Source: Bacillus sp. JCM 19058 (lineage in GTDB: Bacteria > Bacillota > Bacilli > Bacillales_H > Bacillaceae_D). From it: a stretch of DNA of 51,092 nucleotides. The stretch is from contig BAXO01000034.1 in NCBI GenBank assembly GCA_001310555.1, forward strand, positions 1-51,092, in the 5' to 3' direction. This document shows, one piece after another, positions 41,505 through 50,729 of the stretch. The position numbers and the translations under genes were made by a program. The stretch's first letter is position 1. Every line of letters starts with the position of its first letter. Below the pieces are notes generated by a model. That model saw nothing but the letters and a program-made list of their open reading frames with translations. It was not told the DNA's origin and did no database searches.

Positions 41505-42899
41505 TTACACTTCCTGCGTTTCCAGTTGCTGTGTCGGATCGTTGTACGTCGTGAGATCAATTTCTTTTGTTACCTTGCTCGTCACCGTACCAGCTGTCAT
41601 ACTGCCGCTGACATTTACTGCAGTTCTCCCCATATCAATTAAAGGCTCAATTGAAATTAACAGCCCGGCGAGGGCAATTGGAAGGTTCATCGCTGACAGA
41701 ACGAGTAATGCCGCAAAGGTCGCCCCGCCGCCAACTCCGGCCACACCGAAGGAGCTGATCGCTACAACCGCTATGAGCATGGCCAAAAAGCCTGGATCCA
41801 ATGGATTTATTCCTACAGTTGGAGCAATCATTACCGCAAGCATAGCTGGATAAATACCTGCGCAGCCATTTTGACCAATCGATAAGCCGAAGGAGCCTGC
41901 AAAGTTTGCAATCCCTTCTGGCACACCCAATTTCCGTTGTGTTTCAATATTCATCGGCAAGGCGCCTGCACTTGATCTTGAAGTGAAGGCAAAGGCAAGC
42001 ACCGGAAACGATTTCTTTAAATAAGTGAGCGGGCTAAGCCCGACAGACAGCAATATTAGCAAATGAATGCCAAACATTACAAGTAGAGCAACATAGGAGG
42101 CAATCACAAATTCTCCTAGACTGGCTATCGCTTGTAAGTCACTCGTAGCCGCTGTTCGTGTCATAATGGCCAGTATGCCATAAGGCGTTAAGCGGAGAAT
42201 CAAAGTCACTACCCGCATAATGACTGCATGAAGAGCATCGACAATCTTTGCAAACATCTCAGCATGATTTTCCTGTTTCCGTTTTACCCCTAAATAGGCT
42301 ATCCCGAGAAATACAGCGAAGATCACAACAGCGATTGTCGACGTTGGCCTAGCTCCCGTGAAGTCAAGAAACGGATTCGCCGGCAGCAATTCTACAATTT
42401 GCTGCGGGAGAGTCATATTCTCAAGGTTACTGTCATAGCTCTCTTCAAGTGCCACTCCTCGCTCAAGCTCTACCTGCCCTTCTTCAATTTGGATCGCCTC
42501 CAGATTGAAGCCGAGGGTTGTCGCAATTCCGACAGCTGCCGCAACGGCAGTCGTTGCCATTAAAATCCCGATAATTAAGGCGCTAATTTTGCCAAGGTTG
42601 TTCGTTAATTTTAACCTTGTAAAGGCAGCCAAAATGGAAATAAAAATTAACGGTATCACGATCATTTGCAAAAACCGAATATAGCCAGTTCCGACAATAT
42701 TGTACCACGCTGTTGTTTCTGAAATAACCTCCGATTCGGCTCCGTAAATAAATTGGAGAATGAGTCCAAACACGATTCCAATGCCTAATGCTGTAAACAC
42801 TCGCTTTGAAAACGAAACATGCTTTTTTTGCATAATAAAGAGGCCGATAATTAACAGAAGCAAAATGATAATATTTACTATTATTAACAATTGTCTCAC
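41505..42899 (-). CDS. tcyP: L-cystine symporter TcyP
   Basis: Sodium- or proton-coupled dicarboxylate/amino acid:cation symporter (DAACS family), 464 residues, frame intact, with 8-10 helices. It has VGTGYIRFLQMIVIPLIFISI, FAFTSRSSAGALPMN, GSFGLSIGQNGCAGIYPAML and SSFGVAGVGGGATFAALLVL, which match B. subtilis TcyP (YhcL) rather than glutamate carriers. It imports cystine in B. subtilis under CymR control. The acidic loop IQIEEGQVELERGV is typical. A terminator closes it on the 3' side. Confidence 0.9.
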   Translation of the reverse strand: MRQLLIIVNIIILLLLIIGLFIMQKKHVSFSKRVFTALGIGIVFGLILQFIYGAESEVISETTAWYNIVGTGYIRFLQMIVIPLIFISILAAFTRLKLTNNLGKISALIIGILMATTAVAAAVGIATTLGFNLEAIQIEEGQVELERGVALEESYDSNLENMTLPQQIVELLPANPFLDFTGARPTSTIAVVIFAVFLGIAYLGVKRKQENHAEMFAKIVDALHAVIMRVVTLILRLTPYGILAIMTRTAATSDLQAIASLGEFVIASYVALLVMFGIHLLILLSVGLSPLTYLKKSFPVLAFAFTSRSSAGALPMNIETQRKLGVPEGIANFAGSFGLSIGQNGCAGIYPAMLAVMIAPTVGINPLDPGFLAMLIAVVAISSFGVAGVGGGATFAALLVLSAMNLPIALAGLLISIEPLIDMGRTAVNVSGSMTAGTVTSKVTKEIDLTTYNDPTQQLETQEV

Positions 42900-42998
42900 C
42901 TCATTTCCTCTCTTAGTTTTTACCTAAATCTAACGATCACATTCCTATGAGGAAAATCGGTGTAATATTCACTTTTTTTTGTCAGTAAAACGTACGCC

Positions 42999-43786
42999 TT
43001 AATATAAATTCGGCACGCGGCTCGTAAATACAGGTACATCCTTTCTAATTCGGCTCACGTCCGAAAGCTTAATATCGGCTGCGACGGTTTCTTCCGTGTC
43101 AGAAGTCCCTTTGGCAAGCACCTTCCCCCAAGGTCAATAATCATCGAACGACCAGCAAAGTCAACTCCGTTATAGGCACCGACACGATTACAAGAAACGA
43201 CAAAGCATTGATTTTCGATAGCGCGCGCCTGCAGTAATATTTCCCAATGGCTGGCCCGTGCTGCTGGCCATTCAGCAACGATAAAGAGAACATCGATTTC
43301 TTTTAATGAAAGAGTACGTGCTAATTCTGGAAACCTCAGATCATAGCAAATGAGCACACCCATGCGGCTGCCGTCCAGCTCAAAGGTTTGCACCGGTGCT
43401 TGCCCACCTGTGAAATAACTAGGTTCATCGAGCATTGGCACGAGATGAATTTTGTCATATTGATAAATGCATTCTCCAGCACGGTTTAGAATCAGCGCCC
43501 GGTTAAAAACGGCTGAGCCCTGTTTCACCGCAATTGAGCCGGCAACAAGTTCATACGACTGTCAGCTGCTAGCCGCCTTAAAAACAGCTCGGTTTCCTTT
43601 TTTTTCATCCTCTGCGACCTCGTTCAGCTCCGGGAGCGTGTAAGCGGTCGTCCACATTTCCGGCAATACGGCGATATCGGGGCAGTCATCCCCTCTAGAA
43701 ATCGTATGAAGCCACTGTTCTACCTTCTGCCGATTTTTTTTAGGATCAGCTGGATAAATATCCATTTGATAGCAGGCAATTTTCAT
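42999..43786 (-). CDS. Carbon-nitrogen hydrolase (nitrilase superfamily)
   Basis: Amidase-like enzyme, about 262 residues. The catalytic triad is visible: Glu in VLPEMWTTAY, Lys in YDKIHLVPML and Cys in LICYDLRFPELART. I chose ATG 43786 (MKIACYQMDIYP) with GAGGAAGC upstream over 43810. Frame changes lie near 43600 (A6) and 43560, and at about 43135, after which the C-terminal is DVSRIRKDVPVFTSRVPNLY. It resembles B. subtilis MtnU (YkrU-like) and omega-amidase enzymes, but no methionine-salvage genes lie nearby, so the substrate stays open. Confidence 0.87.
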
Positions 43787-43864
43787 TTTTGCTTCCTCCT
43801 TTTCATTCAATTGATGTCGACTGCTTCACTTCCTTTGAATCGGATCAGTCCCTTTTTCTATACG

Positions 43865-44014
43865 TCAAAAATAAAAAGGACACGGAAGGAGCTCGCCGAC
43901 TATTAAAGGTACAAGCGCACAGCTCTGTTTCGCAAGCTGTGCGAGAATGTAGGCATTATAGTAATCAAAGTCATGAGACCGTTTCGGGTCAACTGTTAAT
44001 TCTTTCTGCTTCAT
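43865..44014 (-). CDS. Candidate small ORF (49 residues)
   Basis: It begins MKQKELTVDPKRSHDFDYYN and continues YILAQLAKQSCALVPLIVGE. The ribosome site is weak. It overlaps the ORF at 43989-44141 by 26 bp in another frame, so both may be one protein of about 95 residues joined by a frame change. I do not recognise it. Confidence 0.35.
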   Translation of the reverse strand: MKQKELTVDPKRSHDFDYYNAYILAQLAKQSCALVPLIVGELLPCPFYF

Positions 44015-44141
44015 CGTTCATCTTTTCAATTTGCAAAAGTGGCTCGTATCCGAAAGTTTCACCGGAAAACGGAACGAGCCTTTGCTGGCAGGCAATGCGA
44101 AAAGTGACCTTGCCGCATTTGAACATTACGGGACGTAGCAT
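43989..44141 (-). CDS. Small hypothetical protein (50 residues)
   Basis: ATG 44141 lies 5 nt after GGGGAGG, a very good ribosome site. It reads MLRPVMFKCGKVTFRIAC, then FSGETFGYEPLLQIEKMNDE, and stops at 43989. I do not recognise the family. It lies between the nitrilase-like gene and the GH3 gene, all on the minus strand. Confidence 0.5.
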   Translation of the reverse strand: MLRPVMFKCGKVTFRIACQQRLVPFSGETFGYEPLLQIEKMNDEAERINS

Positions 44142-44187
44142 GAGCGCCTCCCCTTCTCATTTGCGCTTTTCTAACGCTTTAATCGCT

Positions 44188-45438
44188 TCATCCATTCAGT
44201 GCATTCTCGATTGCCTTATTTATCTCATCCATATTGACCGTTTGAATCGGCTCATCATCGATGCTGTATTTTTGTTTGAGCTTGATAATTCGCTCAACGC
44301 TTTCGTTAATTCTTTCCTCCGACAGTTCGCCGTTTTCGACAGCTGCTATCAAAGCATCGGCCACTGTAACGACCAAATGATAGTCATGCGCGACTAATAC
44401 GATATCGCTGCCAGCCTTAATCGAGCGAACAGCTGCTTGACCAAGATCGTAATTGTCCGTAATTGCATTCATCGTCATATCGTCTGTAATAACTACTCCT
44501 TCAAAGCCTAATTCTTTTCGTAACAGTTCAGTGACAATCTCTTCAGACATCGTTGCCGGATACTCGTCATCTATTTTCGGTAATAAAATATGGGCCAGCA
44601 TAATCGTATCCGCCCCGTTTTCAATTGCTTGCATAAAGGGGACCAGTTCAACGGTATTCAGCCTTCGTAGCTTTTGTTCACTTCTGGAAGCTGCAAATGA
44701 GAGTCAACGTCCGTATCACCATGGCCAGGAAAATGCTTAATAACAGATACAATGTTCTCCGCTTGAATCCCTTTCATTGTCTGAACCCCAAGCTGACTGA
44801 CGATGTCGGCATTGTCTCCAAATGAACGCTCACCAATGACTGGATTATTAGGGTTGCTATTGACATCCAAAACGGGAGCAAAATCCAAATTAAAACCGAA
44901 AGATTTCAGCTGTTTTCCTAGCAGTGTTCCAATCTCGTACGAAAACTGCTGGTCATTCCTCTTTCCAACCTCTTCATTTGTCGGCAGCTGAATAAGCTCT
45001 CCAGGCAGTCTGGAGACAGGACCGCCTTCTTGATCGACCCCTAGAAATAATGGTAGCGGATTTTCCTCATTGGACCGTTTGATATCATTAACAAGTTCGA
45101 CTGTCTGTTCTGGCGCCTCTAAATTATCACCGTAAAAAAATAACACCGCCGATTTTGTATTGATGGATCAAGCTTTCTATTTCATGATTGAGCGCTTGAC
45201 TAGAAAATCCGCCAAAAATCAACTGCCCTATCCTTCTTCAAGACTTAGCTCTCGCACGAGCAGTTCTAGTTCTGTCTCGTTCCCCTCTTTACTTGCTTCA
45301 GAGTCCTTCATTTTCTCTTGTGAATACTTTGCCTCATGGCTCTGACTTTGCCTCACACTGATACCGCGGTTTATTATCGTAAAAACAGCTGCAGCTACGA
45401 GCAAAGCCAACGCAACGAGCGCAACCTTTTTTTCCCAT
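44188..45438 (-). CDS. nagZ: Glycoside hydrolase family 3, NagZ-like beta-N-acetylhexosaminidase
   Basis: Membrane-anchored or secreted enzyme that removes terminal N-acetylglucosamine from muropeptides. I prefer ATG 45438 (MGKKVALVALALLVAA after one base correction in an A7 run), 7 nt after GGAGG. An N-terminal helix and a charged linker precede the GH3 domain: LFLGVDQEGGPVSRLPG, GFNLDFAPVLDVNS, the NagZ motif KHFPGHGDTDVDSH (catalytic His) and ITDDMTMNAI (Asp nucleophile). Frame changes are also near 45235 and 44660. The short C-terminal (about 416 residues in total) fits a one-domain NagZ, without the second domain of B. subtilis NagZ. Confidence 0.9.
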
Positions 45439-45618
45439 TGGAATGCCTCCATTTTTACAGAGTGTTGATTCGACCATACTCCGTTGTAAACTGATTCCAC
45501 CATACCACTTTTAGGTGCTTTAACGCTAGCGCGTGTAGCATTCACAGATCTTGTTCTAAGCGTTAGAACCAATGTAAGCAATACATTTGAATTAAGCTAT
45601 ATTCAATTTAGGAAGGGC

Positions 45619-45637
45619 TGCTCGGTTAATCCGAGCA
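45619..45637 (-). terminator. Stem-loop after the GH43 gene
   Basis: TGCTCGG and CCGAGCA form a perfect 7-bp stem around 5 nt just after the GH43 stop. The minus strand continues agcccttcc, so the U tract is weak. Confidence 0.5.
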
Positions 45638-45641
45638 ATGA

Positions 45642-47488
45642 TCAATCTAATTTATAAAGCAACCACATTTGCGCAGGTCCGCCAGGGATATCTTCCCAAG
45701 TGCCAACATTGGCTCCTCTGGAAATACTTGCTCCACCTACATCTAGGGCTTTTTCATTTTCCACATTTATTAATTTGTAATAACCGCCACCTGTATTTAT
45801 AATATCCCATTTCTGAGAAGCTGAATTCGTCCAATCCTGAATGTTGACATTTGCCCATGACGCAGTAGGATCTCCTTCTAACGACAGCACTTTACCGCTA
45901 TCACGATTCATTATTTTATACGTCCCGTCTCCTAGGTCGTTCATTTCCCAACGCTGAGATATTCCTCCACCGGAATCATCCCACGTTCTTACGTTGCTAG
46001 CAACATCTAAGGCTTTACCGCCATTCGGGTTAATCAATTTATACTCTTCGCCGGATTCGATCGAGAACGTGACATCACCGGAAATTTCAATATAATCGAT
46101 TTCGAGAGGACGCTTTTGGTTCGTAAATTTAATGGTATTGTTATATCCTTTCTGGAGATTAACCTCCATGGAAACTTTATTGAAATGTTCCTTTCCCGTA
46201 TGGGATAATTCAGCTTTTTAGGCTCATCCCCGTTCACGGATACGTAGTTTGTTGCATCAGGTGTAGCAACACTTGAGTAGGTTACAGTCATTGTGTACGT
46301 CCCTGCCTCTGGAACGTTCACATCTTCGATGAGTAAGGTGCTGTTTGGATTAGTCAAGGATACGGTTTTCTGGTTCGACGCATCTTCTCTGTCCCTTACC
46401 TTCGATTGGCTCACTTGACCATGCTCTGCTTCAATTTGGTATTCACCGGAAGGAACTTCGATTGGACCAACGAGCGGAACGCCAAAATCGGGGGAACCGT
46501 CGTTATTCCATGTAAACTTTTGTACCCTTGTTGGGCGTGCTCCACATCCCTGATTAGGAGCGCTGTTTCCATGGTAAACAATCCAGTCTTCACTCCCGTC
46601 TTTAGACTGTACAAATGAATTATGCCCGGGACCGTATACACCATTTTCCACCGATTTTTCGAATACTGGTTCAGCTGATTTCGTCCAGGAATCCGGATCT
46701 AATAGGTTACTATTTTCAGACGCTGTCAGCATCCCAATAGCATAGCCGTCTTCCCAGCACGCACTTCCAGAGTAAACGAGAAATATTTTTCCATTTCGCT
46801 TAAGGATGACAGCGCCTTCATTGACATGCATTCCTTGCTTTTCCCAGTCATATTCCGGATATGTCAATATGACGTTTTCTCCTATTAATGTCCATGGGTT
46901 AGACATTGGTGCAATAGCAATGGCACTGCCGTGCTCTCCAGACCAGTCTCCATATGCAGCATACATAAAATACAGCTGCCCATTATGTTCAAAAGCGGTG
47001 CCGTCAAGTCCCGCATATTGTGTATTTATCTTTCCTTTCTCGATCCATTCCCCTTGCAACGGATCGGCGGCAGAGTTCTCAAGAACGTAATTTCCACGAC
47101 AATCGTCTCCGCATCCAGTGTTAGCTGTGTAGTAAATGTACCACTTTCCGTTAATATGATGGATTTCAGGCGCCCAAATATCGCTTAAATTCTCAGGCTT
47201 TGTCCAAATCGTTTTTCTCTCAGCGAGGTCCATTCCTGTCAATGTTCTTGATTTCCAAATATCGATTCGATGTCCTAATGTACGCGTAAAGTAATAGTAA
47301 CCGTCCGAATGAAGCATTGCATATGGGTCTGCACCTGCAGTGTTAATAGGGTTTGAAAATGTAGACGTAGAGGCTGTATGCTCATGACTTGGGCTCGCAC
47401 CTACTGTACCTTTTGCGTTAAACGATAAAGAGAGTAGTAACAGAGAAAGTGAAATAAGTGTAAAAGCATTTCTTTTTCCTATAATCAT
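45642..47488 (-). CDS. Secreted GH43-type glycosidase with carbohydrate-binding and ricin-type lectin domains
   Basis: Extracellular plant- or algal-glycan hydrolase of the five-bladed GH43 fold. A signal peptide of about 30 residues is followed by the catalytic domain, with Asp in AGADPYAMLHSDG, DIWAPEIHHINGKWYIYY, GLDGTAFEHNG and the Glu region VNEGAVILKRNGKIFLVYSG. A CBM6/35-like domain follows (GEYQIEAEHGQVSQS, IEDVNVPEAGTYTMTVTYS). After a frame change near 46190 comes a ricin-type beta-trefoil domain with repeated GKALDV/KVLSLEG and QRWEMN/QKWDI segments. Total is about 615 residues. A cre-like site lies 85 bp upstream. The exact substrate (arabinan, xylan or galactan) cannot be read. 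Confidence 0.88.
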
Positions 47489-47572
47489 TTCTATAACCTT
47501 CCTTCCTAATCAAATTTTGTGATAAACCAATAACCAAAATTCCTTAGAGTTAATTAATACCCGTTTTGTTCA

Positions 47573-47586
47573 TGAAAACACTTTCA
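47573..47586. promoter_or_regulatory. cre-like CcpA site
   Basis: TGAAAACACTTTCA is close to the consensus cre TGAAAGCGCTTTCA (two differences). Its position upstream of a secreted glycosidase fits carbon catabolite control. Confidence 0.65.
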
Positions 47587-47841
47587 TTTTATAATGACGT
47601 ACGTTAATTTTTCAAATTTTCCGACGTTCGTTTCAGCAATTATTTTTAATGAAGCGTGATATCGGTGTCCACACGTTTATAGCTTTTCCAGTGTAACAGC
47701 TCGTTTCTTTACGATGTGCTTTGAAGTGCCGGCTTATTTTCATTGGATTCAATCGGAGTGCAGGTCATGTAAAGTGAGTTTTTTTTCAAAGGGGTGGAGA
47801 TAGCCTCGCTCATTCGGGATTACATCCATTAAACGGAATTA

Positions 47842-47867
47842 GGACTGTCCCATCAACGAGCCAGTCC
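47842..47867 (-). terminator. Hairpin after the alpha/beta hydrolase gene
   Basis: GGACTG and CAGTCC form a 6-bp stem with a 14-nt loop, 16 bp after the stop. There is no real U tract, so confidence is low. Confidence 0.35.
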
Positions 47868-47882
47868 CTCCGGGTTTGTAAA

Positions 47883-48890
47883 TTAATTCGCACTATATTC
47901 TTCTAAAAACCGAAATAATTTCTCATCGCTATCTATTTTTGCCTCGATATTTACTTCCTCTGTCCCACCCAGAGCAAGGCCTGCTATTTGAGGTGGTGCT
48001 CCAAATAGATGTCCTGCATTTGGATAAATCACAACTTCCGCTCGTTCACCTAAAGCTTCTCCAATTTCTTCTGCAGCAATATCCCCTTGCCACATCGCAT
48101 CTTGTTCACCAGCAAATAATAAGGCGTTTCCATCAAAATTGGACACGTCTATTCGAGCTTCATTACTAAACTCATTCATTTCGACAGCAGATTCATACGT
48201 TTCTCTATATTTCAATGGATTTAATACAGCCATATCAAACATTAATCTCAAAAATGCTGGAAAACTTGACTGAGTAAAATCAATATAAGGTAACTCTGTA
48301 TCTTCCCATGTCCATGATGAACCTGTATAACCACCAAAGTCTAGCCCTTGATATACATAGCTACCCGGGGCATATAATACGAGGTTACTGACCTCGTCAT
48401 AATAATTCGTAAGTACTAAACCAAGTTCCGCACCTTTTGATCCGCCTATAACTGTAACATTCTCTCCAGCAAGTTCACTATAATCTAAAAAGTCTTGGAA
48501 AAATTCTAGCGGTACTTTATTTAAAGCTTCAGTTTGATTATCGGCACCAAAAAAGAAAAGTGAATACACCTCGTAACCCTCTTCAGCAATTTGTTCTGCT
48601 AATTGGAAGTTACTGCTTCCTTCAGAACCACCAAACACAACGATTGGTTCAGTATCGTTTGGATTGTCAGGTAATAAATGTAAGCCATTGGCCATTCCAC
48701 TTTCAAAATGTTCAACTGTGCCTCCCTCAAAGCTGTCTGGATAATTTGAAACGTCATGATAATCGAATGCTTCTTGTTCTTCAGACAGGTTATATTTTTG
48801 GGTATTATAAAATCTCATGCCAAATACAACGACGACTAAAAGTAAAATTACTGCGACAACACCTAAAACAATTCGCAAGAAAACTTTCAT
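47883..48890 (-). CDS. Alpha/beta hydrolase with BAAT/acyl-CoA thioester hydrolase-like domain
   Basis: Membrane-anchored or exported hydrolase, 335 residues, frame intact. It starts at 48890 with one N-terminal helix (IVLGVVAVILLLVVVVFG). The nucleophile Ser is in VIGGSKGAELGLVL, Asp in FAGEQDAMWQGD and His in YPNAGHLFGAP, the layout of the BAAT C-terminal family. An N-terminal acyl-CoA domain is replaced by a short linker. Known relatives act on acyl thioesters or esters. The start follows GGGGAGAG by 6 nt. Confidence 0.85.
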   Translation of the reverse strand: MKVFLRIVLGVVAVILLLVVVVFGMRFYNTQKYNLSEEQEAFDYHDVSNYPDSFEGGTVEHFESGMANGLHLLPDNPNDTEPIVVFGGSEGSSNFQLAEQIAEEGYEVYSLFFFGADNQTEALNKVPLEFFQDFLDYSELAGENVTVIGGSKGAELGLVLTNYYDEVSNLVLYAPGSYVYQGLDFGGYTGSSWTWEDTELPYIDFTQSSFPAFLRLMFDMAVLNPLKYRETYESAVEMNEFSNEARIDVSNFDGNALLFAGEQDAMWQGDIAAEEIGEALGERAEVVIYPNAGHLFGAPPQIAGLALGGTEEVNIEAKIDSDEKLFRFLEEYSAN

Positions 48891-49945
48891 TAGAATTCTC
48901 TCCCCTTTTATTTTAGTAGTAAGAGCTTTTTCTAAAAGATTGTCCTCTCAAAGGCATTTTGTCTACGTTCGCTTGCTCTTGTTAATCAGCCATTTCAAGA
49001 AAGCTCCTCAAATGTCGAAGCAAATGCTTCGTGTAGAAAGGTTCGATAGAATGCAGGAAAAAAAAGAAACATGTAGAGTCAAATATAGTTCGCAGAAGCT
49101 ATCATTAACTTAGGAGGATTATGCCACTTTGCGTTCTTAAATGACTGATCTTTGATAAATCGAGGAGTAATCACACTCGACAAATTTAATAGTCTACAAG
49201 TTGGTTGCAAGACGTATGTACGAACTCTGCTTAGGGAAGACAACGACATTCATCCTCCTACGTATTTCACGCTTCAGCATAATAGCGGACAAAATTTCCG
49301 AGGTTATCCAGCTCAATCTAATTATGCGGGATTTATCTCATTTTATCTTACAAAGCAACCTCCATCAAGCTAAGTCCAAACAATTCCCACAAAGTAAAAA
49401 CGCTTTGCTCATCGTAAGAAGATTACGAGTAAGGATAGAGTCTTTTACGGATCCTTTGAACTCCTATTTTCGAGTCGGAAGAGACTGTCACAAAGGGGGT
49501 GAAGAAACGCCAAGGGTAAGTGAGGTAAGTCATGCAGTTCCTCTCATAAAGCGGAAGAAATTGTGGTAGCTGTGTGCTGAAATTTTTGCTTAAGATACTG
49601 TATCGAGTTTATGAATGGCTCAGTCAACTCAGTTCCCGTATTTTTCGTCTTAAATGGGCCATCCCCATGGATGCTCCTAAAAAGCAAAAATCATTCTTGT
49701 TGTAGTATATGACTGAATAAGCAGGAAAGACTTTCATGAGAGAATCAAAAAGAAGGCTCTTCCAATTAGCAGTTGTACAGCTTTCAAATAAACGCCGACG
49801 GGTCATTGCTTTCAGGTCGACTTTCTAAACGAACGAGCAGCTGTTATGACATTGCTACCCGCCCTACCCGAGAAGCTCCGCAGTGATTTAGCTCACGATG
49901 CGGGCTCCTCCTTCACGAGACAGTTAAAAGGGGCGGGGATTAAGG
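48891..49945. other. Gene-poor region of about 1 kb
   Basis: No protein with family features is seen on either strand. Open stretches such as 49201-49569 (+) and 49624-49806 (-) have no ribosome site and odd composition, with stop codons close by in all frames. A decayed gene or mobile-element remnant is possible, but there are no terminal repeats or transposase motifs to support it. Confidence 0.5.
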
Positions 49946-50512
49946 CTACTGAGCGATTCCTTGATTATACCGACTTCCTTTCAAAAATTGCGGGTAAGAT
50001 TTCGCTAAAAGGATAAGAATAGCTAGGGTTAAGAGCATTTCAGGAAATAAGTACGAGCTGTTGTATAAGAGGGAATATAAGGCAACGTTAAAACCTTCCG
50101 GTGTATATATCCCGAACCAAATAACTCCAGATAAGAAATGACTTGCTAGGCGCAGGATTGTTGCAAAAAGCAAACCAGCAATAAGCGTTGGTATTTTCGG
50201 AATCGCAACCTTTTTACTTATAAATAAGCCGGCAAAGCCTAATACAAGATACGCGAGCGGGTAATCAAGAACGAGCTGTACGGGATGAACAACCGTTCCT
50301 CCCGTACTGAGATTCAGCAATCCGACGAGCAGACCGGTCACGACTCCGACCTTCCAACCTCTTCGAAATGTGATTATGAAAATCGGTACCATGATTAAAG
50401 AAATCGAGCCTCCCATCGCCCATAAAGCACCGAATTTCACGTAGCTCAAAATAAGGGCAAGGCCCGCCATCACCGCGACTTCAATCATAATGATCAATCG
50501 TTCTCTCTCCAT
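49946..50512 (-). CDS. thiT: Thiamine transporter S component ThiT
   Basis: Substrate-binding membrane protein of an energy-coupling-factor transporter that imports thiamine together with the shared EcfAA'T module encoded elsewhere. It is 188 residues with six helices; family segments are YVKFGALWAMGGSISLIMVP and HPVQLVLDYPLAY. I chose ATG 50512 (MERERLIIMIEVAVM) rather than GTG 50551, because 50521-50547 is a regulatory hairpin. It is controlled by the TPP riboswitch at 50587. Confidence 0.93.
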   Translation of the reverse strand: MERERLIIMIEVAVMAGLALILSYVKFGALWAMGGSISLIMVPIFIITFRRGWKVGVVTGLLVGLLNLSTGGTVVHPVQLVLDYPLAYLVLGFAGLFISKKVAIPKIPTLIAGLLFATILRLASHFLSGVIWFGIYTPEGFNVALYSLLYNSSYLFPEMLLTLAILILLAKSYPQFLKGSRYNQGIAQ

Positions 50513-50520
50513 CAAAAATA

Positions 50521-50547
50521 CATCCCTTTCATTAACCAAAAGGGATG
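50521..50547 (-). promoter_or_regulatory. Expression-platform hairpin of the TPP riboswitch
   Basis: On the minus strand CATCCCTTT and AAAGGGATG form a perfect 9-bp stem with a 9-nt loop, followed by TATTTTTG and then the thiT ATG. The stem covers the only purine-rich ribosome site (AAAGGGATG), and the T tract also allows termination. TPP binding would favour this hairpin. Confidence 0.75.
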
Positions 50548-50586
50548 TCACCGGCGTAAAAAAGAAAACGAATATAAAACCGAAAA

Positions 50587-50673
50587 CACCACTTCCCTCC
50601 GCTAGTTCAAACTAGATCAGGTTCCAAGAGTCGAGGTTTCCCTCTCTCAGTCAAATGACACCCCTAGTGGTTG
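50587..50673 (-). ncRNA. TPP riboswitch (thi box)
   Basis: On the minus strand the conserved parts appear in order: GGGGTG at the 5' side, CTGAGAGAGG, the CTTGGAACCTGATC block, ACTAGCG and AGGGAAGTGG. It sits 75 bp upstream of thiT and senses thiamine pyrophosphate, turning off thiamine uptake. Confidence 0.95.
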
Positions 50674-50729
50674 TTTATTTAATTAATTGCTTATAGTGTA
50701 GCACATATTTGCGGTTATGCAAGAGATTT

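Larger units (their letters stand above)
47489..47882. other. Intergenic region upstream of the GH43 gene
   Basis: It holds a cre-like box (47573-47586) and a small hairpin near the 3' end of the hydrolase gene (47842-47867). The rest is A/T-rich and shows nothing further. Confidence 0.5.

Noticed and set aside
43789..44397. 202-residue plus-strand open frame opposite the small ORFs
   Set aside because: It runs antisense into the GH3 gene, has no ribosome site and no family features; it is a shadow.
49624..49806. 60-residue minus-strand frame as a transposase remnant
   Set aside because: No DDE or HUH residues, no terminal inverted repeats, and no target-site duplication could be seen.
50512..50551. 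GTG 50551 as start of thiT
   Set aside because: It would place the start inside the riboswitch hairpin; ATG 50512 directly follows it and fits family length.
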